A stretch of 64,000 nucleotides of DNA from Eublepharis macularius (Eukaryota > Chordata > Lepidosauria > Squamata > Eublepharidae), in NCBI RefSeq assembly GCF_028583425.1, contig NC_072800.1, positions 94,581,001 through 94,645,000 on the forward strand. The letters run 5' to 3'. Within the stretch, counting starts at the first letter, position 1. Every line of letters begins with the position of its first letter. The notes below the pieces were generated by a model that had not been told where the DNA came from, did not search any database, and saw only the letters and a program-made list of their open reading frames with translations. Below are positions 62,250-64,000 of this stretch, one piece after another. Made by a program: the position numbers and the translations under genes.

Positions 62250-63580
62250 ACCGAGGCCAGGGCCTGGCTCAGGAGGAGGCAACTTCACGTATTCAGCCAT
62301 TAGCTCCTCCCCTGAAGCTGCTTGCAAGATTTTTTTTTTTTAAAAAAGGAGAGATCCACTATAGCTTCTTTATCGGTGGCAGTGAAAAGTAGGGGTTGCT
62401 ATAAGAGCAGGTATAGCAGAGCTGCAGTTTGGCTCTTTCTTGTATGGTTGCTAGCTGATAGAGTTATTATTTCTGGATTTTGTGGATTAGTGTATAAACA
62501 TTTCGACCACACAGACTCAAAGTGGTTTGATGGCTGTTCCATCTCCCCATGTTGCTCTGGGAACTGCAACTAGGGATCTCAAGGTGAATTTTCAGCTCCT
62601 TCATTCAACTACACGCTAGGACACAGGAAACTGCTCTAAAGCCAGTATGTGTCGTGAAGGTACGTCCTCAGTATATATTTCCTTAGCACTGCATTATTAA
62701 TTTTATATCTACGTCCATGTACCATACTTGGGTGCAACTGACTGCCTCATGCAGTAATACTTTACAATCAGACCAGCCATACACATTTTCATTTTCCCAA
62801 TTTTCATTTTCCTTACGGCTATTCACCCCTTGACAATCCACCCTTCAGATGGAAAGGGTTCTTCAGACCCTTTCGACTACCTCCTTCCTGATCCCCACCT
62901 TCGCCCCAATCTTTCAGTTGTCAAGGTTGCACACGCCCCCCCCCGCCCCCCCCTGGGCCAGCATCATCTATCACATAAATAAAAACCACGTTGACTTCCA
63001 GAGACAGTGCAGCTCTTTAGTTAACATCCCATCAATGTTTTAGTTTGTTCATTATTTGAGAGTTTTTTCCAAAATGAGATGACTGCTATGTCATTAAAAT
63101 GTTTCTGAAAGGTATAAAACAATGTCCTGCCATCAATCTTATCATATAATACGGCAGCCAAACCAAGCCACCCAATCGCCTTAGAAACACCTTAAAAACT
63201 GTTGCAGGGCTTATCTGCTGAAAATTGTAATCAAATGGGTCTATTTTTTATACCTAGAAGGAAGTGAAGAAGATAATACAGAGAGGAAAAAGCACGCTCC
63301 AATGGCCTGTCAGTCTGCTAAGTATGTGGAGGCTTTGTTAGTGCCTGTCAAACTGGCTATCAAATTGATGAGCTAACCTAGTATTCTTTAGAAAGTCTGT
63401 TCCTAGACAAAGATGGAAAACTGCAAATATTACGAAGCAAATACTATGTTTCCAGGGCAATGGCTTTGGCCCCGTTCTTCTGCACACCTGAGTTTCTTAC
63501 CTGGAAAGCAGGAGGCCAAGATGAAAGAAGGGCTACCTGGCATCTATGAACAGTTGGCCCAAAGCATTATCCCACAGACC
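62250..63580. other. Intergenic or 3' UTR sequence, nothing recognised
   Basis: No coding signal or clear repeat beyond a C-rich run near 62936. The part just below 63588 would be 3' UTR of the minus-strand gene. Confidence 0.4.
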
Positions 63581-63587
63581 AACATCT

Positions 63588-64000
63588 TTAGTATGCTTGA
63601 GTTGGAAGTTCAGAAAATTGCTTTTTCAGATGCCTGAGCAAGTTTATTCGTTCGTCATACCCGGCTTCTAGTTCTTCTTCTTCTGAACTGATCATCAGGT
63701 CAAGGTATTCTGAAGTGGTCATAGGATTGGGCCTTAAGGCAATTTTCTGCAGGCACTGGAGGTGGTGAGACAACTTCTTAATGAGTTGCACCAAGTCGTG
63801 TTCTGCTTTTCGGCATTCCTGGGAAAGCCACTGACATGCATTGGCCTCTGTCATTAGCTTTCCACAAGACTTCTCGTATTTCTCCTTCAGGTGTGCGTAG
63901 GTCTGCTTTTCTTTTACGACACAGTATTCCCACTTGTAGCTTTGAGTGCAGTGGACTTCCCATGGGCATTTGCCAGGGCAAACTCTGCAGCGGCCAAGGC
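63588..64000 (-). CDS. 3' end of an unrecognised protein gene, possibly P-loop GTPase-like
   Basis: The minus-strand frame is open from the window edge to a stop at 63588-63590 (about 136 residues; the 5' part lies outside). It begins with a Cys/Trp-rich block (RCRVCPGKCPWEVHCTQSYK, then WEYCVVKEK), then a helical charged region (HLKEKYEKSCGKL; LVQLIKKLSHHLQCLQKIAL; SEYLDLMISSEEEELEAGY). From memory this order of motifs recurs at the C-terminus of large, uncharacterised vertebrate AIG1/septin-like GTPase proteins. That would fit a neighbourhood like human 7q36.1 with GIMAP genes. The family call is tentative, but the coding status is strong. Confidence 0.6.
   Translation of the reverse strand, partial: LGRCRVCPGKCPWEVHCTQSYKWEYCVVKEKQTYAHLKEKYEKSCGKLMTEANACQWLSQECRKAEHDLVQLIKKLSHHLQCLQKIALRPNPMTTSEYLDLMISSEEEELEAGYDERINLLRHLKKQFSELPTQAY

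Overview
The window is nuclear DNA from a vertebrate, most probably a squamate reptile. The evidence is spliced host genes with KRAB/C2H2 and KRBA1-type coding exons, a Sauria-type SINE with a BovB-like tail, several tRNA-derived SINE families, L1 and RTE LINE pieces, and a BEL/Pao LTR retrotransposon (a superfamily missing from birds and mammals). The species cannot be fixed from the sequence alone.

Layout. (1) 358-28240, plus strand: the 3' part of a KRBA1-like gene. I traced 24 coding exons, almost all flanked by phase-1 introns. Many encode variants of a short leucine-rich repeat of the type PLxGLxxCLKEIP. The last exon (25595-26556) encodes a coiled coil followed by an L1 ORF1-like RNA-binding domain, which looks like a domesticated LINE domain joined to KRBA1. 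(2) 28240-32190: intergenic, mostly SINEs and unrecognised sequence. (3) 32570-38620, minus strand: a complete KRAB zinc-finger gene of four coding exons and about 501 residues, with 13 fingers. It converges on KRBA1 and starts in a CpG island at about 38.2-39.0 kb. (4) 40302-41330, plus strand: a decayed zinc-finger exon. (5) 41.7-53.8 kb: a transposon-rich block. An imperfect ~0.5 kb duplicated unit has received a solo LTR and then, or separately, an apparently whole BEL/Pao element (44563-52920) with identical LTRs and a 5-bp target duplication. (6) 53.8-63.5 kb: intergenic, with hAT-type foldback MITEs, a hammerhead-bearing retroelement tail and SINEs. (7) 63588-64000, minus strand: the open 3' end of another protein gene, tentatively from the large P-loop GTPase-like family.

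From memory, KRBA1, KRAB zinc-finger genes and GIMAP-type GTPases lie close together on human 7q36.1. The gene order here would therefore be conserved synteny, but I could not check this.

A second theme is Penelope-like repeat tails in inverted pairs. At least two have 12-bp target duplications, and one family shows a nearly complete hammerhead ribozyme core.
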